A stretch of DNA of 12,210 nt from Acetobacteraceae bacterium (lineage in GTDB: Bacteria; Pseudomonadota; Alphaproteobacteria; Acetobacterales; Acetobacteraceae): positions 1 to 12,210 of the forward strand of contig JADYYZ010000330.1 in assembly GCA_020853405.1 (NCBI GenBank), read 5' to 3'. The notes beneath the pieces are model-generated. The model did not search any database and was not told the DNA's origin. It saw only the letters and a program-made list of their open reading frames with translations. The translations under genes and the position numbers were made by a program. This document shows, one piece after another, positions 1-7,516 of the stretch. Each line of letters opens with the position of its first letter. The first letter of the stretch is position 1.

Positions 1-2555
1 CCCGCGACGCTGCCGGCCGCGTCATCGAGTGCCGCGCGCACCGCCGGCGAATCGCCCACGAACGGCAGCGCGGAAACGTCCAGCAGCAGCGGCTCCAGCA
101 TGCGCCGGTCGCAGGGCTGGTAGGGGCTCGCGCGCTCGCGATCGAGCGGCATCAGCGCGTGCGGCGGCGAGAGCCCGACCAGCATCGCCCCCTGCCCTGC
201 CGCGGCCGCGGCCAGCATGCCAAGCGCGGTGAAGTCGCCGATGCCCTGGTCGGCGGCGTGACGCAGCGCGTAGGTCTGCGCACCGATGCCGAAGCGACGC
301 ACGCCGGCGGCGAGGTCGTCGGGCAGGAAGCAGGGCGCCGGCGTTGCCTCGCTGGCCGGCGGCGCGATCCCGGCCAGCGACTCGCGTGCCTGCGCCGCCG
401 TCGCGTGTGCGATGCCGAGCGCCCCCAGCAGCGCCCGCACGGTCTCGACCGGCACATTGTGGCGCGTGCCGGAAATGTCGTGCCAGTGGGTGGCGATGCC
501 TGCCGCATGCGCGAGCCGCTGCAACAGCCCCGGCCCTGGCGCCGACGGCGCGCGCGACGGTGCGGACCGTTCGGCAAGCAGCAGGACCGCACGCGCAGGG
601 ATCGCCTCGGGGAGGTCCGCGCGCGCGGGGTCGGAACTGTCGGCGACCAGCACCCAGCGACAACCCCAGCGCGGTTCCGGCAGCACCAGGGAGGGCGCAT
701 CCTCGCCGGCATTCACGGCAACCGCCACCCGGTCATCCTCGGCGCTCAGCACCGCAACCAGGGCGCGGCCGGAATGCCATCGCGCCTCGTCCATCGCGAC
801 ACCTTCGGGCGTCTGCCACAGCACATCGGGCAGGCCGCCATCGGCCGGCGCATCACCGGTCAGCGCCAGCTTGCCGCCCAGCGCCGGATGCGCCTTGCGC
901 GCGCCGACCAGGCGGGCGGTGAACGCGACCAGGGCAGCATCGGCCCCCTCCCAGTCGAACCAGGAGAGCGGCGAGTCCTGGCAATAGGCGTTGTTGTTGC
1001 CCTGCTGGGTGCGGCCTGCCTCGTCGCCCATCGCCAGCATCGGCGTGCCGCGCGCGACCAGCAGGCACGCGAGCAGCGCGCGCGCATCCCGCCCGCGGCG
1101 CGCCAGCACGTCGCGATCCCCGCTCGGCCCCTCGATGCCGCAGTTCCAGGAGAAATTCTCCGCGGCACCATCGCGCCCCTGCTCGCCGTTCGCCGCATTG
1201 CGCCGCGCGTTGAAGGATACCAGGTCGGCAAGCGTGAAGCCGTCATGGGCGGTGATGAAGTTGATGCTGTCGGCGATCCGGCGCGGCGGCGCGAATACAT
1301 CGGCGCTGCCGGCAAGGCGCGTGGCGAACGGCCCCAGCATGCCCCGATCGCCCCGCCAGAATCGTCGCACATCGTCGCGGAAGCGGTCGTTCCACTCGCC
1401 CCAGCCGGGCGGAAAGGCGCCGAGCCGTTGCCCGCCCGCCCCGATGTCCCACGGCTCGGCGATGATGATGCGATCGCGCAGGATGGGATCCTGCCGTATC
1501 GACGCGAGCAGCGGCGCATCGGCATCGAACCCCGACTCGCGCCGGCCGAGCGTGGCAGCGAGGTCGAGCCGGAAGCCGTCGATGCCGGTGGCGAGCGCCC
1601 AGTGCCGCAGCGCGTCCATGGCAAGCCGAAGCGCCCAGGGCCGATCGAGCGCCAGCGTGTTGCCGCAGCCGGTGTCATCGGCGTGGCGGGCGGGATCGTC
1701 GGCGCGCATGCGATAGAAATACGTGTTGGCAAGACCGCGCAGGCCGAGGGTGGGGCCGAGCTGGTCGCCCTCGCCGGTGTGGTTCAGCACGACATCGAGG
1801 ATGACGCCGATGCCGGCAGCGTGCAGGGCGGCAACCGTCGCCCGCACTTCGTCCATGCCGCCGGGTGCGAGGCGGGGGTCGGGAGCGAGAAAGGCGACCG
1901 GGTTGTAGCCCCAGTAGTTGGAAAGCCCGGCTGGCGGCAGGTGCCGTTCGTCGATCCAGGCGGCGCACGGCATCAGTTCGACCAGCGTCACGCCGAGGCG
2001 CCGGAGGTGCGCGATCGCGGCCGGGTGCGCAAGGCCAGCGAAGGTGCCGCGCAGCGCGGGCGGCAGCGCCGGGTGGCGCATGGTGAAGCCGCGTACATGC
2101 AGCTCGTACAGAACGTGCGGTCCCGGCCGCGGCGCGGTGGCAACCGGCGCAGGCGCGGCCGCCACCACAGCCTTCGGCATGAACGGCGCGCTGTCGGCGT
2201 GATCGCGGCTGGCGCCGGTATCGAACATCGACGGATGCAACCGGAACGGGCCGTCGAGCACGCGCGCCCAGGGGTCGAGGAGAAGCTTCGCGGGGTTGCA
2301 GCGCTGCCCGAGCCGCGGCGCCCACGGCCCCTCGACGCGCAGCCCATAGCGCGCGCCGGCACCGACGCCGGCGACGACACCATGGAACACATCGCCGGTG
2401 CGGCCGACCAGGCGGTGGCGCTGCTCGCCGCCTGCCGCGTCGAAGTGGCAGAACAGCACGGCATCGGCCCCCGGCGCGGGAATCGCGACATGCGCGCCAT
2501 CGGCGCGGGGCGTCACGCCGAGCGGTTCGGTGCCGCCCTCGTCCGGATCAGGCAC
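1..2555 (-). CDS. glgX-malQ: GlgX-MalQ fusion: glycogen debranching enzyme joined to 4-alpha-glucanotransferase (3' end beyond window)
   Basis: The frame stays open from the start to the left edge (851 codons visible). Residues ~8-100 resemble a CBM48 domain and ~140-560 a GH13 GlgX catalytic domain: DVVLNHTGEG at 254, GFRLDLA with nucleophile D331, IIIAEPWDIG with acid/base E367, TAHDGFT with D438, then the GlgX-typical GRTQQGNNNAYCQD. A Ser/Ala/Pro/Gly linker (~664-676) leads into a MalQ (GH77) N-terminus at ~677: AAGIATHWHD, YALRHAADQGIGDF (~761), SPYQPCDRRMLEPL. The GH77 catalytic residues lie past the edge. GlgX is known to hydrolyse alpha-1,6 branches of phosphorylase limit dextrin, and MalQ to disproportionate the maltooligosaccharides released. 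Start: GTG at 2553-2555 overlaps the glgA stop by 8 bp and begins just before the conserved region; an in-frame ATG at 2586-2588 is the alternative. Neither has a strong Shine-Dalgarno. Last gene of the operon in this window; cytoplasmic. Confidence 0.93.
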   Translation of the reverse strand, partial: MPDPDEGGTEPLGVTPRADGAHVAIPAPGADAVLFCHFDAAGGEQRHRLVGRTGDVFHGVVAGVGAGARYGLRVEGPWAPRLGQRCNPAKLLLDPWARVLDGPFRLHPSMFDTGASRDHADSAPFMPKAVVAAAPAPVATAPRPGPHVLYELHVRGFTMRHPALPPALRGTFAGLAHPAAIAHLRRLGVTLVELMPCAAWIDERHLPPAGLSNYWGYNPVAFLAPDPRLAPGGMDEVRATVAALHAAGIGVILDVVLNHTGEGDQLGPTLGLRGLANTYFYRMRADDPARHADDTGCGNTLALDRPWALRLAMDALRHWALATGIDGFRLDLAATLGRRESGFDADAPLLASIRQDPILRDRIIIAEPWDIGAGGQRLGAFPPGWGEWNDRFRDDVRRFWRGDRGMLGPFATRLAGSADVFAPPRRIADSINFITAHDGFTLADLVSFNARRNAANGEQGRDGAAENFSWNCGIEGPSGDRDVLARRGRDARALLACLLVARGTPMLAMGDEAGRTQQGNNNAYCQDSPLSWFDWEGADAALVAFTARLVGARKAHPALGGKLALTGDAPADGGLPDVLWQTPEGVAMDEARWHSGRALVAVLSAEDDRVAVAVNAGEDAPSLVLPEPRWGCRWVLVADSSDPARADLPEAIPARAVLLLAERSAPSRAPSAPGPGLLQRLAHAAGIATHWHDISGTRHNVPVETVRALLGALGIAHATAAQARESLAGIAPPASEATPAPCFLPDDLAAGVRRFGIGAQTYALRHAADQGIGDFTALGMLAAAAAGQGAMLVGLSPPHALMPLDRERASPYQPCDRRMLEPLLLDVSALPFVGDSPAVRAALDDAAGSVA

Positions 2556-4008
2556 GCGGCTGCGCCAGGCCGCGCAGCAGCCGCGCATACTCACCCGCGG
2601 ATCGCCGCCATGAAACGTCGCTTGCCATCGCGCTGGCCTGCAACCGCCGCCAGGTCGCCGGCTCGCGCCAGGCAGCGGCGGCACGCCGGATCGCCTGGCC
2701 GAGCATCGCCGCATCGTCGGGTGCTGCCATGAATCCGGTGCCGGTACCGGCGGCGAGTGCTGCCTGGTTGGCATCGATCACGGTATCGGCAAGGCCGCCG
2801 GTGCGGGCGACGATCGGCAGCGCGCCGTAGCGCAGGCCGATCAGCTGGGTGAGGCCGCAGGGCTCGAAGCGCGAGGGCACCAGCACCGCATCCGCCCCGC
2901 CATAGAGCAGCCGGGCCAGCCGCTCGCTGTAGCCGATGAAGACGGCGATCCGGCCCGGGTTGGCGCCGGCGGCCCAGCGGCAGCGTTCCTCCAGCTCGCG
3001 TTCGCCGCTGCCGAGGATCACGAGCCGACCGCCGGACCCGGCGATGGCGGGGATCGATTCCAGCACCAGGTCGATCCCCTTCTGCCAGGCGAGCCTGCCG
3101 ATGAAGGCGAACAGAGGGCCTTGTTCGCTGCCATCCAGGCCGAGTTCAGCAGCGAGCGCGGCGCGGTTGGCGGCGCGCGGCGTCGGGTCGGCAGCATCGA
3201 AGCGCGCGACCAGCTGCCCATCCGTCGCGGGATTCCACGCATCGGTATCGATGCCGTTCGCGATGCCGCTGACAACCTGCTCGCGCCCGCGCAGCAGGCC
3301 ATCGAGGCCCATGCCGAAGCGGCTGGTCATGATCTCGGCGGCGTAGCTCGGCGAGACGGTGCTGATGTGATCGGCGAACCACAGCGCTGCCTTCATGAAG
3401 CCGACGCCGCCGTAATATTCCAGGCCGGCGGTCGCGAAACTTTCCGCCGGCAGCCCGAGCCGCGGGAACAGGGTGGCGGGAAACTTTCCCTGGAAGGCGA
3501 GGTTGTGGATGGTGAACAGCGACGCCAGCCTGCGCGCGGCGAAGCGCAGATAGGCGGGCGCCAGCCCTGCCTGCCAGTCGTGCGCGTGCAGCACATCGAA
3601 CTTCCTGCCCGGCAACCCGCCGCCGGCCACGAACGCGGCGGCAGCGCCGAGCGCTGCGAAGCGCACGCCGTTGTCCTCCCACTCGGTGCCCGCCGCATCC
3701 TGGTAGAGGCCACCCTGGCGCGCGAACAGGTGCGGCGCATCCAGCACCAGCAGGTCGAGGCCGTCGATCGCGGCGGGAACGATGCGGGCCGGCCCGCCGA
3801 ACAGGTCGCGCATCACGCGCGCCGCGCGCGGCTCCCTGCCGCCCTGGCCGAGTGCTGCCATCACCGGCGTGTAGCCGGGGATCAGCGTGCAGACCGCCAC
3901 GCCATGCGCCGCCAGCGCCCGCGGCAGCGCGCCCACGACGTCGGCAAGCCCCCCGGTCTTGACCAGCGGCACGCACTCCGAGGCGACGGCCAGGACCGAC
4001 AGCGCCAT
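2548..4008 (-). CDS. glgA: Glycogen synthase (ADP-glucose type)
   Basis: Cytoplasmic GT5 glycogen synthase, which transfers glucose from ADP-glucose to the non-reducing end of an alpha-1,4-glucan. The 486 residues are close to the usual ~480. The N-terminal Rossmann half begins with VPLVKTGGLADVVG (substrate-binding Lys at 17), followed by HAHDWQAGL, FTIHNLAFQGKFP and NGIDTDAWNP. The C-terminal half has FIGRLAWQKGID and SRFEPCGLTQLIGLRYG, with the conserved Glu at 382, then ARTGGLADTV. The start ATG lies 7 bp after the glgC stop. GTGAGG, overlapping that stop, sits five bases upstream and acts as a plausible Shine-Dalgarno, suggesting coupling to glgC. The stop overlaps the start of the GlgX-MalQ gene. 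The KTGGL motif and the neighbouring glgC support ADP-glucose as donor. No lesion seen. Confidence 0.97.
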   Translation of the reverse strand: MALSVLAVASECVPLVKTGGLADVVGALPRALAAHGVAVCTLIPGYTPVMAALGQGGREPRAARVMRDLFGGPARIVPAAIDGLDLLVLDAPHLFARQGGLYQDAAGTEWEDNGVRFAALGAAAAFVAGGGLPGRKFDVLHAHDWQAGLAPAYLRFAARRLASLFTIHNLAFQGKFPATLFPRLGLPAESFATAGLEYYGGVGFMKAALWFADHISTVSPSYAAEIMTSRFGMGLDGLLRGREQVVSGIANGIDTDAWNPATDGQLVARFDAADPTPRAANRAALAAELGLDGSEQGPLFAFIGRLAWQKGIDLVLESIPAIAGSGGRLVILGSGERELEERCRWAAGANPGRIAVFIGYSERLARLLYGGADAVLVPSRFEPCGLTQLIGLRYGALPIVARTGGLADTVIDANQAALAAGTGTGFMAAPDDAAMLGQAIRRAAAAWREPATWRRLQASAMASDVSWRRSAGEYARLLRGLAQPRA

Positions 4009-4015
4009 CGCCGCC

Positions 4016-5287
4016 TCACAGCCCCAGATGCATGACCATCTTCGCCGTGATCAGGCAGATGCCCTTCTCGGACCGCCGGAAGCGCCGCGCGTCGAGCTCG
4101 GGGTCCTCTCCCACCACCAGGCCCTCGGGGATCTGGACGCCGCGATCGACCACGACGTTGGACAGCCGCGCGCCCCGCCCGACATCGACGCCGGGCAGCA
4201 GCACCGCGCCCTGCACCGCCGCCCCGCTGTGCATGCGCACACCGGTGAACAGCAGCGACCGCCTGGCGGTCGCGCCCGAGATGATGCAGCCGCCGGCGAC
4301 CAGCGAGGATACCGCCTCGCCCCTCCGGCCGGGTTCGTCGTGCACGAACTTCGCCGGCGGCGTGATCTCGGCGAAGGTCCAGATCGGCCAGTTGCGATCG
4401 AACAGGTCGAGCGCGGGCACCACGTCGGTGAGGTCGATGTTGGCCTGCCAATAGGAATCCACGGTGCCGACATCGCGCCAGTACGGCGCCGCCTCGGCGT
4501 TCGAGCGCACGCAGGACCGCTCGAACCGGTGCGCCACCGCCTTGCCGTTCCGCACCAGGTAGGGAATCAGGTTCTTGCCGAAATCGTGCTCGCTTTCCGG
4601 ATCGTCATGGTCGCGGCGGAGCTGGTCGAACAGGAACTCGGTCTCGAACACGTAGATGCCCATCGAGGCGAGCGCGAGATCGGGCCGGTCGGGGATGCCG
4701 CGCGGGTTGTCCGGCTTCTCGGCGAAATCGATGATGCGGCCGCTGGCATCGACATGCATCACGCCGAGGCCGGTCGCACCCAGGCGCGGCACCGCGATGC
4801 AGCCGACCGTCACGTCGGCGCCGCTGTCCACGTGCTGCGCCAGCATCGGTTCGTAGTCCTGCTTGTAGATGTGGTCGCCGGCCAGGATCACCACGTGGCG
4901 CGGCGCGTGATCCTCGATGATGTCGATGTTCTGGAAGACGGCATCGGCGGTGCCCTGGTACCAGCTCTCGGTGCCGGTGCGCTGGCTCGCGGGCAGCACA
5001 TCGAGTGATTCGTTGCGTTCGCTGCGGAAGAAGTTCCAGCCGCGCTGCAGGTGGCGGATCAGGCTGTGGGCCTTGTACTGGGTGGCCACCGCGATGCGGC
5101 GGATGCCGGAATTCAGCGCGTTCGACAGCGCGAAGTCGATGATGCGGCCCTTGCCGCCGAAGAAAACCGCGGGCTTGGCACGGCTGTCGGTGAGCTCCAT
5201 CAGCCGCGACCCGCGCCCGCCGGCCAGCACATAGGCCATGGCGGTGCGTGCCAGCGGCGGCGGTGCCGGCGGGCTAGCGTAGGCCAT
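4016..5287 (-). CDS. glgC: Glucose-1-phosphate adenylyltransferase (ADP-glucose pyrophosphorylase)
   Basis: Makes ADP-glucose and pyrophosphate from ATP and glucose-1-phosphate, the committed step of bacterial glycogen synthesis. The 423 residues match the family length. The nucleotidyltransferase domain shows LAGGRGSRLMELTD (~21), AKPAVFFGGKGRIIDF, WYQGTADAVFQN, ILAGDHIYKQDY, the glucose-1-phosphate loop FAEKPDNPRG and DVGTVDSYW. The C-terminal ~130 residues look like the usual left-handed beta-helix with hexapeptide repeats (GCIISGATARRS, GVRMHSGAAVQGAVLLPGVDVG). The start is set at 5287 because GGAAGGG lies seven bases upstream. A longer in-frame start at 5323 would overlap glgB by 50 bp, and a shorter one exists at 5239. 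With the chosen start the gene overlaps the end of glgB by 14 bp. The family is allosterically regulated by glycolytic intermediates in alphaproteobacteria; the effector cannot be read from this sequence. Confidence 0.97.
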   Translation of the reverse strand: MAYASPPAPPPLARTAMAYVLAGGRGSRLMELTDSRAKPAVFFGGKGRIIDFALSNALNSGIRRIAVATQYKAHSLIRHLQRGWNFFRSERNESLDVLPASQRTGTESWYQGTADAVFQNIDIIEDHAPRHVVILAGDHIYKQDYEPMLAQHVDSGADVTVGCIAVPRLGATGLGVMHVDASGRIIDFAEKPDNPRGIPDRPDLALASMGIYVFETEFLFDQLRRDHDDPESEHDFGKNLIPYLVRNGKAVAHRFERSCVRSNAEAAPYWRDVGTVDSYWQANIDLTDVVPALDLFDRNWPIWTFAEITPPAKFVHDEPGRRGEAVSSLVAGGCIISGATARRSLLFTGVRMHSGAAVQGAVLLPGVDVGRGARLSNVVVDRGVQIPEGLVVGEDPELDARRFRRSEKGICLITAKMVMHLGL

Positions 5288-7475
5288 CGCACGACCCTTC
5301 CGGCGCGAGGTAGAGGCAGGCAAGCGGCGGCAGCGTCAGGCTGGCCGAGGCAGGCAGGCCGAACGCGGGATCATCCCGTGCTGCGACACTGCCCAGGTTG
5401 CCGACGTTCGAGCCGCCATAGCAGGCAGCATCGCTGTTCAGCAGCTCGCGCCAGCGCCCCGCCCGCGGCAGGCCGATGCGAAAGCCCTCGCGCGGCACCG
5501 GGGTGAAGTTGGCCAGCACCGCAACGGGTGGCTCGTCGGGCTGGCCGAGGCGCAGCCAGCTGAACACCGACCGCCCGGCGTCGTCGGCATCGACCCAGCG
5601 GAATTTGCCGGGGTCGGTGTCGTGGCGGCAGAGCGCGGGCTGGTCGCGATGCAGCAGGTTGAGGTCGCGCACCAGCCGCTGCATGCCCTGGTGCGGCGCG
5701 TGCGCAAGCAGCCCCCAGTCAGGCTCGCCGGCCTCGCTCCATTCCCGCCACTGGCCGACTTCCTGACCCATGAACAGCAGTTTCTTGCCGGGATGACCCC
5801 ACATGCAAGCATAGAGCGTGCGCAAGGTGGCGAAGCGCTGCCAGTCATCGCCAGGCAGGCGGCCAAGCAGCGTGCCCTTGCCGTGCACCACCTCGTCGTG
5901 GCTGAGCGGCAGGATGAAGGCCTCGTCCCACGCATACATCAGGCCGAAACTGACCAGCTGGTGGTGCCAGCGCCGGTGCACCGGCTCCTTCGCGACATAG
6001 CGCAGCGTGTCGTTCATCCAGCCCATGTTCCACTTGAACGAAAACCCCAGGCCGCCCTCGCCCACCGGTCGGGTGACGCCGCGCCAGGCGCTCGCCTCCT
6101 CGGCGATCATCAGCGCGCCGTCCCCGCGCCCGGCGACCAGCGCGTTCAGCCGCCGCAGGAACGAAACCGCATCGCGGTTGTGGTTCGAGCCGTCCTCGTT
6201 CGGCGTCCATTGTCCCGGCCCGCGCGCATAGTCGAGATAGAGCATCGAGGAGACCGCATCGACGCGCAGCCCGTCGGCGTGGAACGTCTCCAGCCAGAAC
6301 AGGGCGGAGGAGCACAGGAAGGCCGAGACCTCGCTCCGGCCGTAGTCGAACACCGCGGTCTGCCAGTCCGGCTGGAAGCCGCGCGCCGGGTCGGGATGCT
6401 CGAAAAGTGCGGTGCCGTCGAAACAGGCAAGGCCGTGCGCATCCTGCGGGAAATGCGCCGGCACCCAGTCGAGGATCACGCCGATGCCGGCCTCGTGCGC
6501 GCGGTCGATGAAGCGGGCAAGCCCCGCCGGCCCGCCCAGCCTGGCGGTGGCCGCGAACAGCCCGACCGGCTGGTAGCCCCAGCTCGCATCCAGCGGATGC
6601 TCCATCACCGGCAGGAACTCGATGTGGGTGAACCCCATCTCCCGCGCATAGGGGATCAGGTCGCAGGCGAGCTCGTCCCAGTTCCAGAACCGGCCATCCG
6701 GGTGGCGCTTCCAGGACGGCGCGTGCACCTCGTAGATCGTCATCGGCCGCCTTCGCGCATCGGCGGTGGCGCGGTCCGCCATCCAGGCAGCATCGGTCCA
6801 GGCGAAGTCGAGGCTCGCCACGACCGACGCCGTCGAGGGGCGGAGCTCGGCGGCGAAGCCGAACGGGTCGGCCTTCAGCGGCAGCAGCCGCCCGTCCCGC
6901 GCCAGCAGCTCGTATTTGTAGACCGCGCCCTCGCCCAGGCCGGGGATGAAGATCTCCCACAGCCCGGAATCGCGCCGCAATCGCATCGGGTGCACGCGGC
7001 CATCCCAGCCATTGTGATTGCCCACCACCGAGACCCGCGCCGCGTTCGGCGCCCAGACCGCGAACCGCACGCCGCGCGTGCCGCCGTGACACACGAGGTG
7101 CGCGCCGAGCCGCTGATGGAGCCTGGTGTGCGTGCCCTCCACGAGCAGGTGGTCGTCGAGCGGGCCGAGCATCGGGCCGAAGCGGTAGGGGTCCTCGAAG
7201 TGCCGCACCCCCTGCCCGGTCTCGGCCAGCAGCGTGTAGCGGAGCGGCATGGCGGCGCCGGGAACCAGCCCCTCGAACAGCGCGTCCCGGCGACGCGGCA
7301 GCTCGAGCTCCTGCCCGCCCTCGGCGCGGCGCAGGGCAAGCCTGGAGGCGCCCGGCACCAGCGCGCGCACCACCACGCCGCCCTCGGCTTCGTGCGGGCC
7401 GAGGATCGCGAACGGATCGGCGTGGCGGCCGCCAAGCAGCGCCTCGATCTCCGGCTGCGGCGCCCGCCAGTCCAT
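5274..7475 (-). CDS. glgB: 1,4-alpha-glucan branching enzyme
   Basis: GH13 branching enzyme that cuts an alpha-1,4 chain and reattaches it through an alpha-1,6 bond, building the glycogen branch pattern. The 733 residues match the long two-N-domain bacterial form. The N1 region includes RHADPFAILGPHE (~18). The CBM48 domain has RFAVWAPNAARVSVVGNHNG. The catalytic barrel has DWVPAHFP, GLRVDAVSSML with nucleophile D406, MIAEEAS with acid/base E459 and LSHDEVVHGKG with D527. These positions are one off the E. coli numbering I remember (405/458/526). GFSFKWNMGWMNDTLRY and FMGQEVGQWREW are also typical. The ATG is 41 bp after glgP and has only a weak Shine-Dalgarno (GGA close to the start), so it may rely on readthrough from glgP. 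Its end overlaps the glgC start by 14 bp. No damage seen. Confidence 0.97.
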   Translation of the reverse strand: MDWRAPQPEIEALLGGRHADPFAILGPHEAEGGVVVRALVPGASRLALRRAEGGQELELPRRRDALFEGLVPGAAMPLRYTLLAETGQGVRHFEDPYRFGPMLGPLDDHLLVEGTHTRLHQRLGAHLVCHGGTRGVRFAVWAPNAARVSVVGNHNGWDGRVHPMRLRRDSGLWEIFIPGLGEGAVYKYELLARDGRLLPLKADPFGFAAELRPSTASVVASLDFAWTDAAWMADRATADARRRPMTIYEVHAPSWKRHPDGRFWNWDELACDLIPYAREMGFTHIEFLPVMEHPLDASWGYQPVGLFAATARLGGPAGLARFIDRAHEAGIGVILDWVPAHFPQDAHGLACFDGTALFEHPDPARGFQPDWQTAVFDYGRSEVSAFLCSSALFWLETFHADGLRVDAVSSMLYLDYARGPGQWTPNEDGSNHNRDAVSFLRRLNALVAGRGDGALMIAEEASAWRGVTRPVGEGGLGFSFKWNMGWMNDTLRYVAKEPVHRRWHHQLVSFGLMYAWDEAFILPLSHDEVVHGKGTLLGRLPGDDWQRFATLRTLYACMWGHPGKKLLFMGQEVGQWREWSEAGEPDWGLLAHAPHQGMQRLVRDLNLLHRDQPALCRHDTDPGKFRWVDADDAGRSVFSWLRLGQPDEPPVAVLANFTPVPREGFRIGLPRAGRWRELLNSDAACYGGSNVGNLGSVAARDDPAFGLPASASLTLPPLACLYLAPEGSCDGLR
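5295..5301 (-). promoter_or_regulatory. Ribosome binding site deciding the glgC start
   Basis: On the minus strand GGAAGGG ends seven bases before the ATG at 5285-5287. It lies inside the last codons of glgB, so it would be cleared by ribosomes finishing glgB. It is the clearest Shine-Dalgarno in the operon and favours the 423-residue GlgC over the longer and shorter in-frame starts. Confidence 0.75.
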
Positions 7476-7516
7476 CGTCCGTCAGCGCGCCCTGTGCTGC
7501 GCTCGCGGCCGGCGCC

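Noticed and set aside
159..2732. Plus-strand open frame of 857 codons antisense to glgX-malQ
   Set aside because: It is codon-registered with the real gene on the other strand. Very high third-position GC removes stop complements, and its translation is Arg/Ala/Gly-rich with no family resemblance.
5285..5323. Longer GlgC start at 5323
   Set aside because: It would overlap glgB by 50 bp. The start at 5287 has a clear Shine-Dalgarno seven bases away and begins close to the conserved nucleotidyltransferase motif.
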